DNA of 64,000 bases. Origin: an uncultured Duncaniella sp. GTDB taxonomy: Bacteria; Bacteroidota; Bacteroidia; Bacteroidales; Muribaculaceae. A program made the translations under genes and the position numbers. Shown one piece after another: positions 1 to 8,637 of the stretch. Positions within the stretch are counted from its first letter, which is position 1. Every line of letters begins with the position of its first letter. The notes beneath the pieces are model-generated. The model did no database searches. It was not told the origin of the DNA and saw nothing but the letters and a program-made list of their open reading frames with translations. The stretch is from assembly GCA_910577335.1 (NCBI GenBank), contig CAJTMJ010000015.1:1-64000 (forward strand). The letters run 5' to 3'.

Positions 1-115
1 CCTCTTTCGCTTTCTTTGCGAAGAGTGTGTAACGTGAACGTGCCTGACTTTCACCAGCGAACGATGCAAGCAGATTATGCTCGGTGCGGGTGCCCTTTAT
101 TGACTTTTTATCCAT
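1..115 (-). CDS. rbr: Rubrerythrin, N-terminal part (cut by window edge)
   Basis: The reverse strand opens with ATG at 115 and reads MDKKSIKGTRTEHNLLASFA, then GESQARSRYT, before running off the window. This is the typical start of rubrerythrin, a non-haem di-iron protein that reduces hydrogen peroxide in anaerobes. The E of the GES motif is the first di-iron ligand of the family. Only about 38 residues are visible, so the C-terminal rubredoxin domain cannot be confirmed. The roughly 80 bp upstream are AT-rich and separate it from the 196-1002 gene, which is also on the minus strand. Confidence 0.85.
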   Translation of the reverse strand, partial: MDKKSIKGTRTEHNLLASFAGESQARSRYTLFAKKAKE

Positions 116-195
116 ATTGTTAATTGTTTAAAATTGATAATTCTGTTGTAGTATGGTATTAAACAATTAACATTTGGAATTTAATTTTTGTTCAC

Positions 196-1002
196 CTATA
201 AAAGAGGATTCATGTATTGCCCTTTGGCGGCTGTCTTATTGCCATATTCGACAGCATGTTTGGGGCACACATGATAACAGGCAAGGCATCCGGCGCAATT
301 CCCTCCCCATGAAGGTTTTTGTTTCGGGCTTTTATCTTGTGACCCCTTTTCTGCAACCATAGTTATGTTGGTCAACGGGCATATAGCTGCGCATTTACCA
401 CAGGAGATACATGCGGAAGTATGATGAAAAGGCTTTGGGGACATGGCATAGCGGATGAACCAAGGATAGATTATTTTGCTCTTGATCCAAGCGAAATTTC
501 CTTTTACCATATCGGTTACCGCAATATACTTCTCTTCGCTTTCGGTGATGCCGTCGGCTATGTAGTTGATTCGTGCCGGTGCGTTATCCAACTTATCATT
601 TTCAACGTCCGGTGAGTCCACGTCGAACCCTTTCATGCAGACATAGTTGTTAGGCATCTGCACTGAATAAGCTGACATAGTTTTCCATCCTCTCTTTTTT
701 AACGCTTTGCGCCAACTTTCTGCGGTTAGCCCGGTGTCATCGCCACAGGTCACCACAAGATGATGGGGTGTCGCATGTGAGAGATTCTTGATTACTATCC
801 TGCTGATTATTTTATCCACGTATGGCGGTATTCCCCATGAATATACAGGGAACACCCAAATAATCCTCCCGACATCTGAGCCAATCTCTAAAGGTGATGA
901 GAGAATGTCGGGAGTCATCTCTACAAGAGGTTCACCGAGCTTTTCCGAGAGCTTTTCAGCTACGTATCGACTGTTGCCGGTGCCTGAAAACCAAAGTATC
1001 AT
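196..1002 (-). CDS. EFR1-type flavodoxin-ferredoxin fusion protein
   Basis: This 268-residue protein begins MILWFSGTGNSRYVAEKL, a flavodoxin phosphate-binding loop (FSGTGNS) at the extreme N-terminus. It ends with two [4Fe-4S] motifs, CISCGKCAAIC near residue 198 and CAGCLACYHVC near residue 237. The architecture is that of the EFR1 family (EF-hand-less flavodoxin plus dicluster ferredoxin), presumed to move electrons in the cytoplasm of anaerobes. No signal peptide is seen. Its ATG overlaps the stop of the upstream Smr gene by 4 bp (ATGA), so the two are probably translationally coupled and co-transcribed with uvrA. The physiological partner is unknown. Confidence 0.85.
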   Translation of the reverse strand: MILWFSGTGNSRYVAEKLSEKLGEPLVEMTPDILSSPLEIGSDVGRIIWVFPVYSWGIPPYVDKIISRIVIKNLSHATPHHLVVTCGDDTGLTAESWRKALKKRGWKTMSAYSVQMPNNYVCMKGFDVDSPDVENDKLDNAPARINYIADGITESEEKYIAVTDMVKGNFAWIKSKIIYPWFIRYAMSPKPFHHTSACISCGKCAAICPLTNITMVAEKGSQDKSPKQKPSWGGNCAGCLACYHVCPKHAVEYGNKTAAKGQYMNPLL

Positions 1003-2039
1003 ATAGTTACCTGTGTGGCTCCAAATCCATATTCACGGAATGATGCATCTTGAACCTGATGACCTTTATATCGGTGATTGAGTTCTTTCATCAATGCTTG
1101 ACGTAGCACTCCTTCACCTTTACCGTGAATAAATACGATTTTCTGTCCCTTATGTTTGAGGTTGGCATCCATGACCTTACGGAATTCGTCAATCTGAAGG
1201 TTCAGCATATCTGATGATGAAAGCCCGGCGGTTGAGTCGATCAATTCGTTAATGTGAAGGTCAACCTCTATCACGTCAGGACGAACCTGTTTTTTCTGCA
1301 CAGGCTTGCGGGTAGGGCGGTCTATGGCTTTTTTCGCTTTTATACCTTCTTCCAATCGGCTTGAGTCAATGACCATGCGGTTACGTGCCACATCATCCTT
1401 TACAATCTCTATGGCTATTACCTCTTTGTCAAAATATACATTTTCATGGAAGCAGTGCATCTTGAAAAACTTAGTGGTGTCAAGCGGAGCTTCTATAGCG
1501 ACAGGCGATTTAAGCTTAAACTCCCTGTCGCTCTTGAAAGCGATGAGCTGTACAGCGATTCTATCCATTGCCGGGAGGTCGCTACCCTTGATCTCCTCAA
1601 GAAAGACTTGGATGTTGGGCTCAACTACACCTGCATAACGTGTAGTCCACCCTTTATTCTCATCGGCACGGGTCATATAGGTGAAATAGAGGTAGTAGTT
1701 GGAGTCATTTACGAGATAAGTGTCGAAAGTGGTAGTGTTGAGATGCTTAATCTCTGCCGGTTCGTAAGCCAATACCACATTGAGCTTATCGCCTGTCGGA
1801 GTCTCTTCAATCTCTGGTCTTTCCTCCTTCTTGGGCAAGGTCTGGGGTATAATTGCTTCTTGAGTCTTGGCTACTTTCGCTTCTGTGATTTCCGGCGAAG
1901 CTACCACAACACATTCACGAAGGAGTGTCGGGGTTTCAAAACCGTCATCATCCACGTAGGCTATGTTTCCCTCTATTCTCTTTATAATGCCGCCCCCCAC
2001 AGAGTTGAGGAAGCGTACTCTATCACCTATTTTTGCCAT
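999..2039 (-). CDS. DUF2027 / Smr-domain protein
   Basis: The 346-residue product starts MAKIGDRVRFLNSVGGG, a small KOW/SH3-like start typical of the Bacteroidetes DUF2027 family. Its last ~85 residues form a Smr (MutS2 C-terminal) domain with the DLHINEL and HGKGEG signatures. Smr domains are nucleases or nucleic-acid binders linked to recombination control and to rescue of collided ribosomes. There is no MutS ATPase part, so this is not MutS2. It lies 30 bp downstream of uvrA and overlaps the following flavodoxin gene by 4 bp. A link to DNA repair is suggested by the neighbour only. Confidence 0.85.
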   Translation of the reverse strand: MAKIGDRVRFLNSVGGGIIKRIEGNIAYVDDDGFETPTLLRECVVVASPEITEAKVAKTQEAIIPQTLPKKEERPEIEETPTGDKLNVVLAYEPAEIKHLNTTTFDTYLVNDSNYYLYFTYMTRADENKGWTTRYAGVVEPNIQVFLEEIKGSDLPAMDRIAVQLIAFKSDREFKLKSPVAIEAPLDTTKFFKMHCFHENVYFDKEVIAIEIVKDDVARNRMVIDSSRLEEGIKAKKAIDRPTRKPVQKKQVRPDVIEVDLHINELIDSTAGLSSSDMLNLQIDEFRKVMDANLKHKGQKIVFIHGKGEGVLRQALMKELNHRYKGHQVQDASFREYGFGATQVTI

Positions 2040-2069
2040 ATCGTAATTGTATTTATTATTTTTTGCTGG

Positions 2070-4931
2070 TTATAATTTATCTTTTAGGAATTGCCCGGTA
2101 TATGAATCGGGAGTCGCTGCGATCTGTTCGGGAGTGCCTGTCGCTACGACTTGTCCTCCTTGGTCGCCACCTTCCGGTCCCATGTCAATCACATAATCGG
2201 CACATTTTATAACATCCATATTATGCTCGATGATCACCACCGTATGACCTAATGATATCAGTCGGTCGAACGATTTCATCAAGGTTGCTATGTCATGAAA
2301 GTGTAATCCGGTAGTAGGTTCGTCGAATATGTACATTGTCGGTTCTTTGTTTTCATCTGCAAAAAATGAAGCAAGCTTCACTCGCTGGTTCTCACCGCCT
2401 GACAGGGAGGATGAATTTTGCCCGATTTTTATATAGCCAAGTCCGACATCCTGCAACGGTTTCAACCGTTTTATAATTCGTTTCTCCTGAGTGCCCGCTT
2501 CCTCGCCGAAAAATTCTATAGCTTGGTTAATGGTCATCTCAAGTATGTCATATATGTTCTTACCGCGATATTCGACATCAAGTATATCCTTCTGATAACG
2601 TTTGCCGTGACAAGCCTCACATGGTATGGTTATATCAGCCATGAATTGCATTTCAATAGTGATATAGCCTTCACCTTTACATTCTTCGCATCTTCCACCT
2701 TCCGAATTAAACGAAAAGTCAGATGCTGAGAAACCCATTTGCTTTGCGCCCTGTGTGGATGCGAAAAGCTTACGTATCTCGTCGAATGCCTTGAGGTATG
2801 TCGCCGGATTGGAACGGGTGGATTTTCCGATAGGATTTTGATCGACGAATTCAACGTTATGTATGCGTGAAAGGTCGCCTGAGAGCTTACGGAATGAGCT
2901 TGGAGCATCTCCGGCGTTGCCGACATGGCGGTTTATCGCTTTGAAGAGAATGTCACGCACCAGAGTGGATTTTCCAGAACCACTGACACCTGTGACCACC
3001 GTCATGACTCCTAAAGGAAATTTCACATCTATGTTTTTCAGGTTGTGTTCCATCGCCCCGATCACTTCTATGGAGTCACGCCATTTCCTACGTGTCTTTG
3101 GAACCGGTATCTGCAGCTCGCCTGTAAGGTAACGTGCGGTGTATGATATGGGTGACGGTTTCTCCTTTTCGGAAGGGACAAGCTTTGACGGGTCTCCTTG
3201 GTATATGATTGTACCGCCAAGGCGTCCGGCATCCGGACCCACATCTATGAGGTAGTCGGCAGCTCGCATTATTTCTTCGTCATGCTCGACCACTACCACG
3301 GTGTTGCCAAGGTCACGCAATTTTTTCAAGACTGTTATCAGTCGGTCAGTGTCACGAGAGTGTAGCCCGATAGATGGCTCGTCAAGGATATATAGTGAGC
3401 CTACAAGACTGCTGCCAAGCGATGTCGCAAGATTTATACGCTGACTTTCACCTCCGGAAAGCGTGGATGACAGACGGTCGAGAGTCAAATAGCCTAAACC
3501 CACTTCCACGAGATAAGATATACGGTTGCTTATCTCTGTGAGCAGTCGTTTTGCTATCTTGCTGTCCTGCTCGTTGAGCTGTAAGTTTTTGAAGAATAGC
3601 AAAAGTTGCTCCACGGGCATTTGCACAAGTTCACCTATATTCTTGCCTCCGACTTTAACATAGCTTGCACCTTTTTTCAGACGTGAGCCATGACATTCAG
3701 GGCATGTGGTCTTGCCTTGGTAGCGGGCTTTCATAACCCTGTACTGAATTTTGTACTGATTCTCGTCCACCATGCGGAAAAAGTTGTCGATAGACGGAAA
3801 ATCTCTCGGAGTGAGTTTTGTTCCCCTATTGCGCTCGCTGACCGGTCCGTGCCACAGTAGGTCTTTCTCTTCCTGTGTCAGGTCTATGTATGGCTTATGG
3901 ATGGGGAAGGAGTATTGCTGCGCCGAGTGGATAAAAGCTCGTTTCCATTCGCTCATCTTGTCGCCTCTCCAGCAAGCCACGGCGTCATCATAGATTGACA
4001 ATGTGTTGTTTGGAACGACTAACCTTTCATCTATTCCCAATATCTTCCCGAAACCGCCGCAGGTAGGACATGCTCCAACCGGATTGTTGAAATTAAAACT
4101 CATATCGGTCGGTTCATCAAACCTGATGCCGTCTGCTTCAAATATTTTTGAGAATTCGAGATTTTTTATGCCTTCGTCAGTCCATATCAGCAGGTTAAGC
4201 TTGTCCCTGCCTTCAAAAAACGCAGTCTCTGCTGAATCGGCGAGTCGGCTCAGCTCATCACCCTCATGCGATACGGCAAGACGGTCGATAAGCAGCATAT
4301 AGTCATCGGGAGTATAGCTTTCGGGAGTTTTCGACCCCTTTATTTCGTTCAGAAGTTCTTCGATATCAACGAATTCAGACCCTTTCAGTAGGCGTGAATA
4401 CCCGGCTTTAAGGTAGACATCCAATTGTGACTGGAATTTACGACCCTCCGGAAATGTGATTGGTGCCGCTATGGCTATCCTTGTGCCTTCGGGATAGGAT
4501 GTGGCAGCTGCTATCACATCTTCCACTGTGTGTTTTTTTACCTCATCCCCTGATATAGGTGAGTAAGTCCTGCCGATCCTTCCGAATAGCAGGCGTAAAT
4601 AGTCATAGATTTCAGTTGATGTCCCTACTGTGCTTCGAGGGTTGCGTGTGTTTACTTTTTGTTCGATTGCGATTGCTGGGGGCAGACCAAGTATTGCCCT
4701 ACATTCAGGCTTTGGCATTTTACCCATGAATTGACGGGCATAGCTGCTGAGGCTCTCGACATATCTGCGTTGACCCTCGGCATATAGTGTGTCAAAAGCG
4801 AGTGATGATTTTCCGGAACCGGAAACCCCTGTAATCACTACTAATTTCCCGCGTGGAATTTCCACATCCACATCTTTCAGGTTATTAACCTTAGCCCCTA
4901 AAATAGATATATTCTGTTCCTGTTGTTGCAT
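2070..4931 (-). CDS. uvrA: Excinuclease ABC subunit A
   Basis: UvrA is the damage-scanning ATPase of nucleotide excision repair. Two ABC modules are visible: the first with Walker A GVSGSGKSS near residue 35 and signature LSGGESQR near 500, the second with GVSGSGKST near 650 and LSGGENQR near 850. Zinc-binding Cys pairs (CPTCGG, CPECHG, CEECKGEG, CEACHG) sit where UvrA carries its zinc modules. I place the start at 4931 (MQQQEQNISILG), giving 953 residues. An upstream in-frame ATG at 4958 lies inside the TAACTTTG promoter box and would not be transcribed. The two downstream minus-strand genes probably share this transcript. Confidence 0.95.
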   Translation of the reverse strand: MQQQEQNISILGAKVNNLKDVDVEIPRGKLVVITGVSGSGKSSLAFDTLYAEGQRRYVESLSSYARQFMGKMPKPECRAILGLPPAIAIEQKVNTRNPRSTVGTSTEIYDYLRLLFGRIGRTYSPISGDEVKKHTVEDVIAAATSYPEGTRIAIAAPITFPEGRKFQSQLDVYLKAGYSRLLKGSEFVDIEELLNEIKGSKTPESYTPDDYMLLIDRLAVSHEGDELSRLADSAETAFFEGRDKLNLLIWTDEGIKNLEFSKIFEADGIRFDEPTDMSFNFNNPVGACPTCGGFGKILGIDERLVVPNNTLSIYDDAVACWRGDKMSEWKRAFIHSAQQYSFPIHKPYIDLTQEEKDLLWHGPVSERNRGTKLTPRDFPSIDNFFRMVDENQYKIQYRVMKARYQGKTTCPECHGSRLKKGASYVKVGGKNIGELVQMPVEQLLLFFKNLQLNEQDSKIAKRLLTEISNRISYLVEVGLGYLTLDRLSSTLSGGESQRINLATSLGSSLVGSLYILDEPSIGLHSRDTDRLITVLKKLRDLGNTVVVVEHDEEIMRAADYLIDVGPDAGRLGGTIIYQGDPSKLVPSEKEKPSPISYTARYLTGELQIPVPKTRRKWRDSIEVIGAMEHNLKNIDVKFPLGVMTVVTGVSGSGKSTLVRDILFKAINRHVGNAGDAPSSFRKLSGDLSRIHNVEFVDQNPIGKSTRSNPATYLKAFDEIRKLFASTQGAKQMGFSASDFSFNSEGGRCEECKGEGYITIEMQFMADITIPCEACHGKRYQKDILDVEYRGKNIYDILEMTINQAIEFFGEEAGTQEKRIIKRLKPLQDVGLGYIKIGQNSSSLSGGENQRVKLASFFADENKEPTMYIFDEPTTGLHFHDIATLMKSFDRLISLGHTVVIIEHNMDVIKCADYVIDMGPEGGDQGGQVVATGTPEQIAATPDSYTGQFLKDKL

Positions 4932-4955
4932 TTTCGTTCTTTCGTTCGTAACATA

Positions 4956-4987
4956 CAAAGTTACGAATTTTTAGCCGGATATGCAAT
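4956..4987 (-). promoter_or_regulatory. Bacteroidetes-type promoter of uvrA
   Basis: Reading the minus strand, ATTG, a 20-bp spacer and TAACTTTG (4963-4956) match the TTTG/TAnnTTTG layout. The expected transcription start is a few bases downstream, just before the ATG at 4931. This decides the uvrA start. Confidence 0.65.
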
Positions 4988-5023
4988 AGTCCGTTTATAG
5001 GGAAGATTGTTTGTGGATTAATT

Positions 5024-6217
5024 TTAGAAACTGAATATGTTTTTCTTTCTCTTTTTGCGGGAATGGTATTTTCCGATATATCGTAAATCCGGTTTCTTTT
5101 CTAAACGTAGTTTGTCTCGGTCAATGTTTTTAACTCTGTCGATGATGCTCTTCACCTCAGGTTGCAGTTCCGGAATTTTTGCTGATGACAGGTATTGTTG
5201 CTTGTTTTCAAACGATGGATGTCTTTCCAAATTACGGGCTTCGGAGACGGTTATGTATCTCTTATCTATAAAATATATTTCCGTATAGGTTTCCACATAG
5301 ACACCTCCGTCGGTATGTAGCAAATGTTTGAGATTCCTGCGCCTACCTTTTGATTCGATACGGAATGACATGCTTGAGATATTGTCAGCGAGAATAACGT
5401 CGTTATACACATCTTCAAGATTATATCTTATAGTCAATCGCCTGAAATCGGTATTGTCCCTGATAAATCCCGCAAGGTCGGGAATCCATTTGAAATTAAG
5501 AGTGTCAGCCAATACATCAATATCGAGTTGCGTTGTTTCCCCTGATCTTTGCCAGATTGAGGCAGCTCCGTATTTCCCTTTGACGGTATCGGTGCCGATA
5601 GTTGTTGCTTTTAATTTTTCCGGAAGTTCTGTGCGGTTGAAAATGCCAATCCAATCCGACCATGAAAAATGTTCGGGGAAATAATCACTCACACTGTCAA
5701 TGCCGGCTGAGTTAGTGATATGATAATAAGAGTCACATTTTAGAAGTCGTGGCGCAGTCCATCCTCTAAACCGTTTTACGTTTGGCGATGGCAACATAAA
5801 ATCGACTATTTTTTCTCTGAAAAGTGAAATGGTGTCGCTAAAGGTGGTGAGATCTGAAAATTCCCGTACATATCCTATTAGGTGTAACACATTGCGTTTC
5901 TTCGATTCAACCAATATCTCAGGCAATTCCGACACATATTTGGTCATAAATATTGTGTCTGTCGCCTGATCTGAAATCAATTTTGGGGTATACCCCATGA
6001 AACGTATTGTTATCGGGTAGGCGGTTGAGGGTATATCAGGAATCCTCCCGTCATCGGAACATATTCCGACTATTTTCTTCCCCTTATCAAATATGGAACC
6101 CCTCGGTAGAGGTTTTCGTGTAATTGAATCCACAACAATTGCCCCATTCAATTGCCCGATTGCAATAAACGGTAATAGTAGTGTTAAAATAACAATGGCA
6201 ATAAATTTGTGATTCAT
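5024..6217 (-). CDS. Exported carboxypeptidase-regulatory-like protein, unknown function
   Basis: This 397-residue protein has a clear N-terminal signal peptide (hydrophobic stretch IAIVILTLLLPFIAIGQ). It is followed by a short CarboxypepD_reg-like beta-sandwich (residues ~22-90), of the kind that precedes TonB plugs in Bacteroidetes. The rest has no motif I recognise and the C-terminus is very basic (SRKKRKKN). It resembles the many Bacteroidales envelope proteins annotated as carboxypeptidase-like regulatory domain-containing. It sits alone on the minus strand, between uvrA and the restriction-modification pair. Periplasmic or outer-membrane location is inferred from the signal peptide. Confidence 0.7.
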   Translation of the reverse strand: MNHKFIAIVILTLLLPFIAIGQLNGAIVVDSITRKPLPRGSIFDKGKKIVGICSDDGRIPDIPSTAYPITIRFMGYTPKLISDQATDTIFMTKYVSELPEILVESKKRNVLHLIGYVREFSDLTTFSDTISLFREKIVDFMLPSPNVKRFRGWTAPRLLKCDSYYHITNSAGIDSVSDYFPEHFSWSDWIGIFNRTELPEKLKATTIGTDTVKGKYGAASIWQRSGETTQLDIDVLADTLNFKWIPDLAGFIRDNTDFRRLTIRYNLEDVYNDVILADNISSMSFRIESKGRRRNLKHLLHTDGGVYVETYTEIYFIDKRYITVSEARNLERHPSFENKQQYLSSAKIPELQPEVKSIIDRVKNIDRDKLRLEKKPDLRYIGKYHSRKKRKKNIFSF

Positions 6218-6354
6218 TCTTTAATAAAATCTTGAATGGCGGCAATGTATGGGTGTGAGTCCTAAATTTTCAACAGGAACCAAAGCCTCCCTTATAGATG
6301 AAACCAAAATCTTAGCCAAACGTGGAGGAATAAAAAGATGCTACTTTTATATCT

Positions 6355-7362
6355 TTACCCCATAAGAACCCCGTTATCTATCAATGTTTTCTTTATTTGC
6401 AAAGCAACGTGATATGCTAAATTGACCGGAACAGCATTACCGATCATTTTGTATCCATAGTTTACATCATTGTATATGAATTTGAAATCATCAGGGAAGC
6501 TTTGCACACGTGCAACTTCACGAACGGTCATCCTGCGATAAAGATGTTCACTTCCCTCTACAAATTTTTGCAGATTCTTTTCAACCTTTATCATCTTGGG
6601 CGCTTGGGGATGTAGTTGACATTGACGCCCGCTGGCTTGGACTGTAAAACCGGGTTCGTCCCATGAACGCACTCTATTACGTGACATGAATATGGGAGAA
6701 TATGCCCCTATGAAATATTCGTTATTAGGAAATAAACAGGCATTTCCGTTAGTCTTGTTTTTTTCAAGTGCCGGAATCGCAGAATATTGCAAATCCCAAA
6801 TACATTCACGCAATGTCGGTTTATGCTTTAATGGCGTGGGATATTGAAAATTTTGTATATTCAAATCTTTACGGAAGCCTATGTAGAATACCCTGTCTCG
6901 GTCTTCAGGCACGTCGTAGTCATTGGCATTAAGCATTTTCAAATTCACACCATATCCTGCTTCATCGAATAATTCCATAAAACTATTGACTGCTTCCGAA
7001 TGACGTTTTGCTAACATTCCCGACACGTTCTCGGCGACAAAGAACAATGGTTGTTTATCACGTAAAATACGTATATATTCATAAAATAGCTTCCCGCGAG
7101 CATCATCTATGCCCTTTAAAGATCCTGCTTCGCTCCATGATTGGCAAGGAGGTCCTCCTATTATACCGGTAATGTTATCCGGGAAGTCACAGGACGGGAC
7201 ATTACGAATGTCAGCTTCTATTAGATTCACATCAGGGAAATTTGCACGGAATGTCGGACAAATCTTTGCGTCGAATTCATTTGCTGTAACAGTTCTAAAA
7301 CCGGCTTTATGGAAACCTAAATCCAATCCACCCGCACCGGAGAAAAGACTAATTAAATCCAT
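6355..7362 (-). CDS. C5-cytosine DNA methyltransferase, M.HaeIII-like
   Basis: This 335-residue enzyme carries all the C5-methyltransferase motifs: FSGAGG at the N-terminus (AdoMet binding), PPCQSW with catalytic Cys73, ENV, an RDRVF variant of the motif VIII QRR region, and GNAV near the C-terminus. The stretches around ASGRQCQLHPQAP in the target-recognition region and SRNRVR match what I remember of M.HaeIII. The predicted product is therefore GGCC methylated at the internal cytosine, protecting DNA against the endonuclease encoded 12 bp upstream. The two genes are more AT-rich than their neighbours, suggesting horizontal gain. Specificity is inferred from similarity and not tested. Confidence 0.92.
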   Translation of the reverse strand: MDLISLFSGAGGLDLGFHKAGFRTVTANEFDAKICPTFRANFPDVNLIEADIRNVPSCDFPDNITGIIGGPPCQSWSEAGSLKGIDDARGKLFYEYIRILRDKQPLFFVAENVSGMLAKRHSEAVNSFMELFDEAGYGVNLKMLNANDYDVPEDRDRVFYIGFRKDLNIQNFQYPTPLKHKPTLRECIWDLQYSAIPALEKNKTNGNACLFPNNEYFIGAYSPIFMSRNRVRSWDEPGFTVQASGRQCQLHPQAPKMIKVEKNLQKFVEGSEHLYRRMTVREVARVQSFPDDFKFIYNDVNYGYKMIGNAVPVNLAYHVALQIKKTLIDNGVLMG

Positions 7363-7374
7363 TATGGTCCTATT

Positions 7375-8328
7375 TTATTTCCAAATACAATTTATTGAGA
7401 TTATAGTAGTAGGCATACCTACTATCTGGATGTCAAATTTTAGGCTTGGGGCAACTACCTTTTCCGCATTGTGTATTCGGAATGAAAATTGCCACCCGCC
7501 ATCCATATAAAGTTCAACTGTATTTGTCTTATTTGGAACAAAATCAAGTCTTATAATTCGAGTGGGCAATAATACGATTGGTATCTCTATTGACGGTTTT
7601 CTATTTATGCCATCTTGATTTAGCGTTCCGTGTAAATTATATGATTGGATTTGGGTTCTTCGTTGGTTGTCAATGCTTATAACCTTATAAAAATCATATT
7701 TGCCTAAAAGGTACTCAACTAATCGGCGTGGCACATCAGGATGTGTTTGGCTTTGGCGACTGATTTCGTCTATAAAAGCTTTTAATAAAGGGATGTAAAC
7801 ATCATTCTCTTTGTCAGGTAAATTGTCAAAGAGTGTTTTTTTATTTTTCTCACTAACGAGATAGTTGAACACCGGTCTTACATCATTCCAATAATCTTGA
7901 GAGCAGGGGATACCATACCATTTTGCTCCAAAGTCTAATTTTTGTCCAATACGACTATGCTTTACGGCAAAATGATTATGTTTGATGCTTAAACCTATTT
8001 CCCATTGAATACTTTTACGAATAATCAGAATGTCACGAACGTCTCCACCTTTACCTTTATTATCCGCTTGTATCATTAATTCCAAGACATCGTTATCGTT
8101 TTCGATAATACGGGGTTCTAATTCAAAGATCCTGATAACGGCAGTCTTGGAACTGATTTTGTATATGCCCTTCATTTCATCGGACAATGTATTCCAAGCT
8201 TTTTCTGCTGCGGAATAACAACTGTTTTCGACAATATTTACAGATCTAAATTTGTCAATTTCATCACGAAGAGTCCGTAGACAAATGTATTCATAGGCTC
8301 TGCCTTGGTTGTTGCTTTTATCACTCAT
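7375..8328 (-). CDS. HaeIII-family type II restriction endonuclease
   Basis: The product (317 residues from my chosen start) opens MSDKSNNQGRAYEYICL, as in the HaeIII restriction enzyme family, and is paired with an M.HaeIII-like methylase. The family cuts GGCC. The segment GDVRDIL...WEIGLSIKHN (about residues 105-130) offers an acidic residue followed by E-x-x-x-x-K, which could be a PD-(D/E)XK-type site, but that is inference. A longer reading frame begins at 8424, but its extra 32 residues are hydrophobic and unlike the family, so I take the ATG at 8328. The endonuclease gene comes first in the transcript, with the methylase directly after it. Confidence 0.88.
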   Translation of the reverse strand: MSDKSNNQGRAYEYICLRTLRDEIDKFRSVNIVENSCYSAAEKAWNTLSDEMKGIYKISSKTAVIRIFELEPRIIENDNDVLELMIQADNKGKGGDVRDILIIRKSIQWEIGLSIKHNHFAVKHSRIGQKLDFGAKWYGIPCSQDYWNDVRPVFNYLVSEKNKKTLFDNLPDKENDVYIPLLKAFIDEISRQSQTHPDVPRRLVEYLLGKYDFYKVISIDNQRRTQIQSYNLHGTLNQDGINRKPSIEIPIVLLPTRIIRLDFVPNKTNTVELYMDGGWQFSFRIHNAEKVVAPSLKFDIQIVGMPTTIISINCIWK

Positions 8329-8581
8329 GGGGAATATTAAATCAGATTTAATTGCGAAATTACTTAAAATATTGCAGAAACTAACTTTTTCTCCATACAA
8401 AAATAAAAAATAGGAATTAAGCAACAGGAATAGTAGTTTGCTATTTTGGTCGAATTAGATTTGTATTAATTTTGATATCGAATATCTTATCATCTGGCAT
8501 TGAACTGATTTAAATAGCCTTTTTCATCACAGATATTTGTAAAAGTGTGGTGGTTTGGGGGTGTTTTAACTTTTAATTTCG

Positions 8582-8589
8582 TAAATTTG
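8582..8589 (+). promoter_or_regulatory. -7 promoter box for the S9 peptidase gene
   Basis: TAAATTTG matches TAnnTTTG and lies about 50 bp before the ATG at 8638. No TTTG is found at the ideal 19-21 bp distance; the nearest is 24 bp upstream. Confidence 0.45.
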
Positions 8590-8637
8590 CGGTATAACTC
8601 TTTTGATACTTATTAAAACCAATCAATAACACAGTGT

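Noticed and set aside
4932..4958. Longer uvrA start at 4958
   Set aside because: The extra nine codons lie in and just after the TAACTTTG promoter box, so they would not be transcribed, and they add nothing conserved.
6280..8450. Shared CAACAGGAA near both flanks of the restriction-modification pair as a target duplication
   Set aside because: Nine bases in non-matching context at unequal distances; no inverted ends or transposase.
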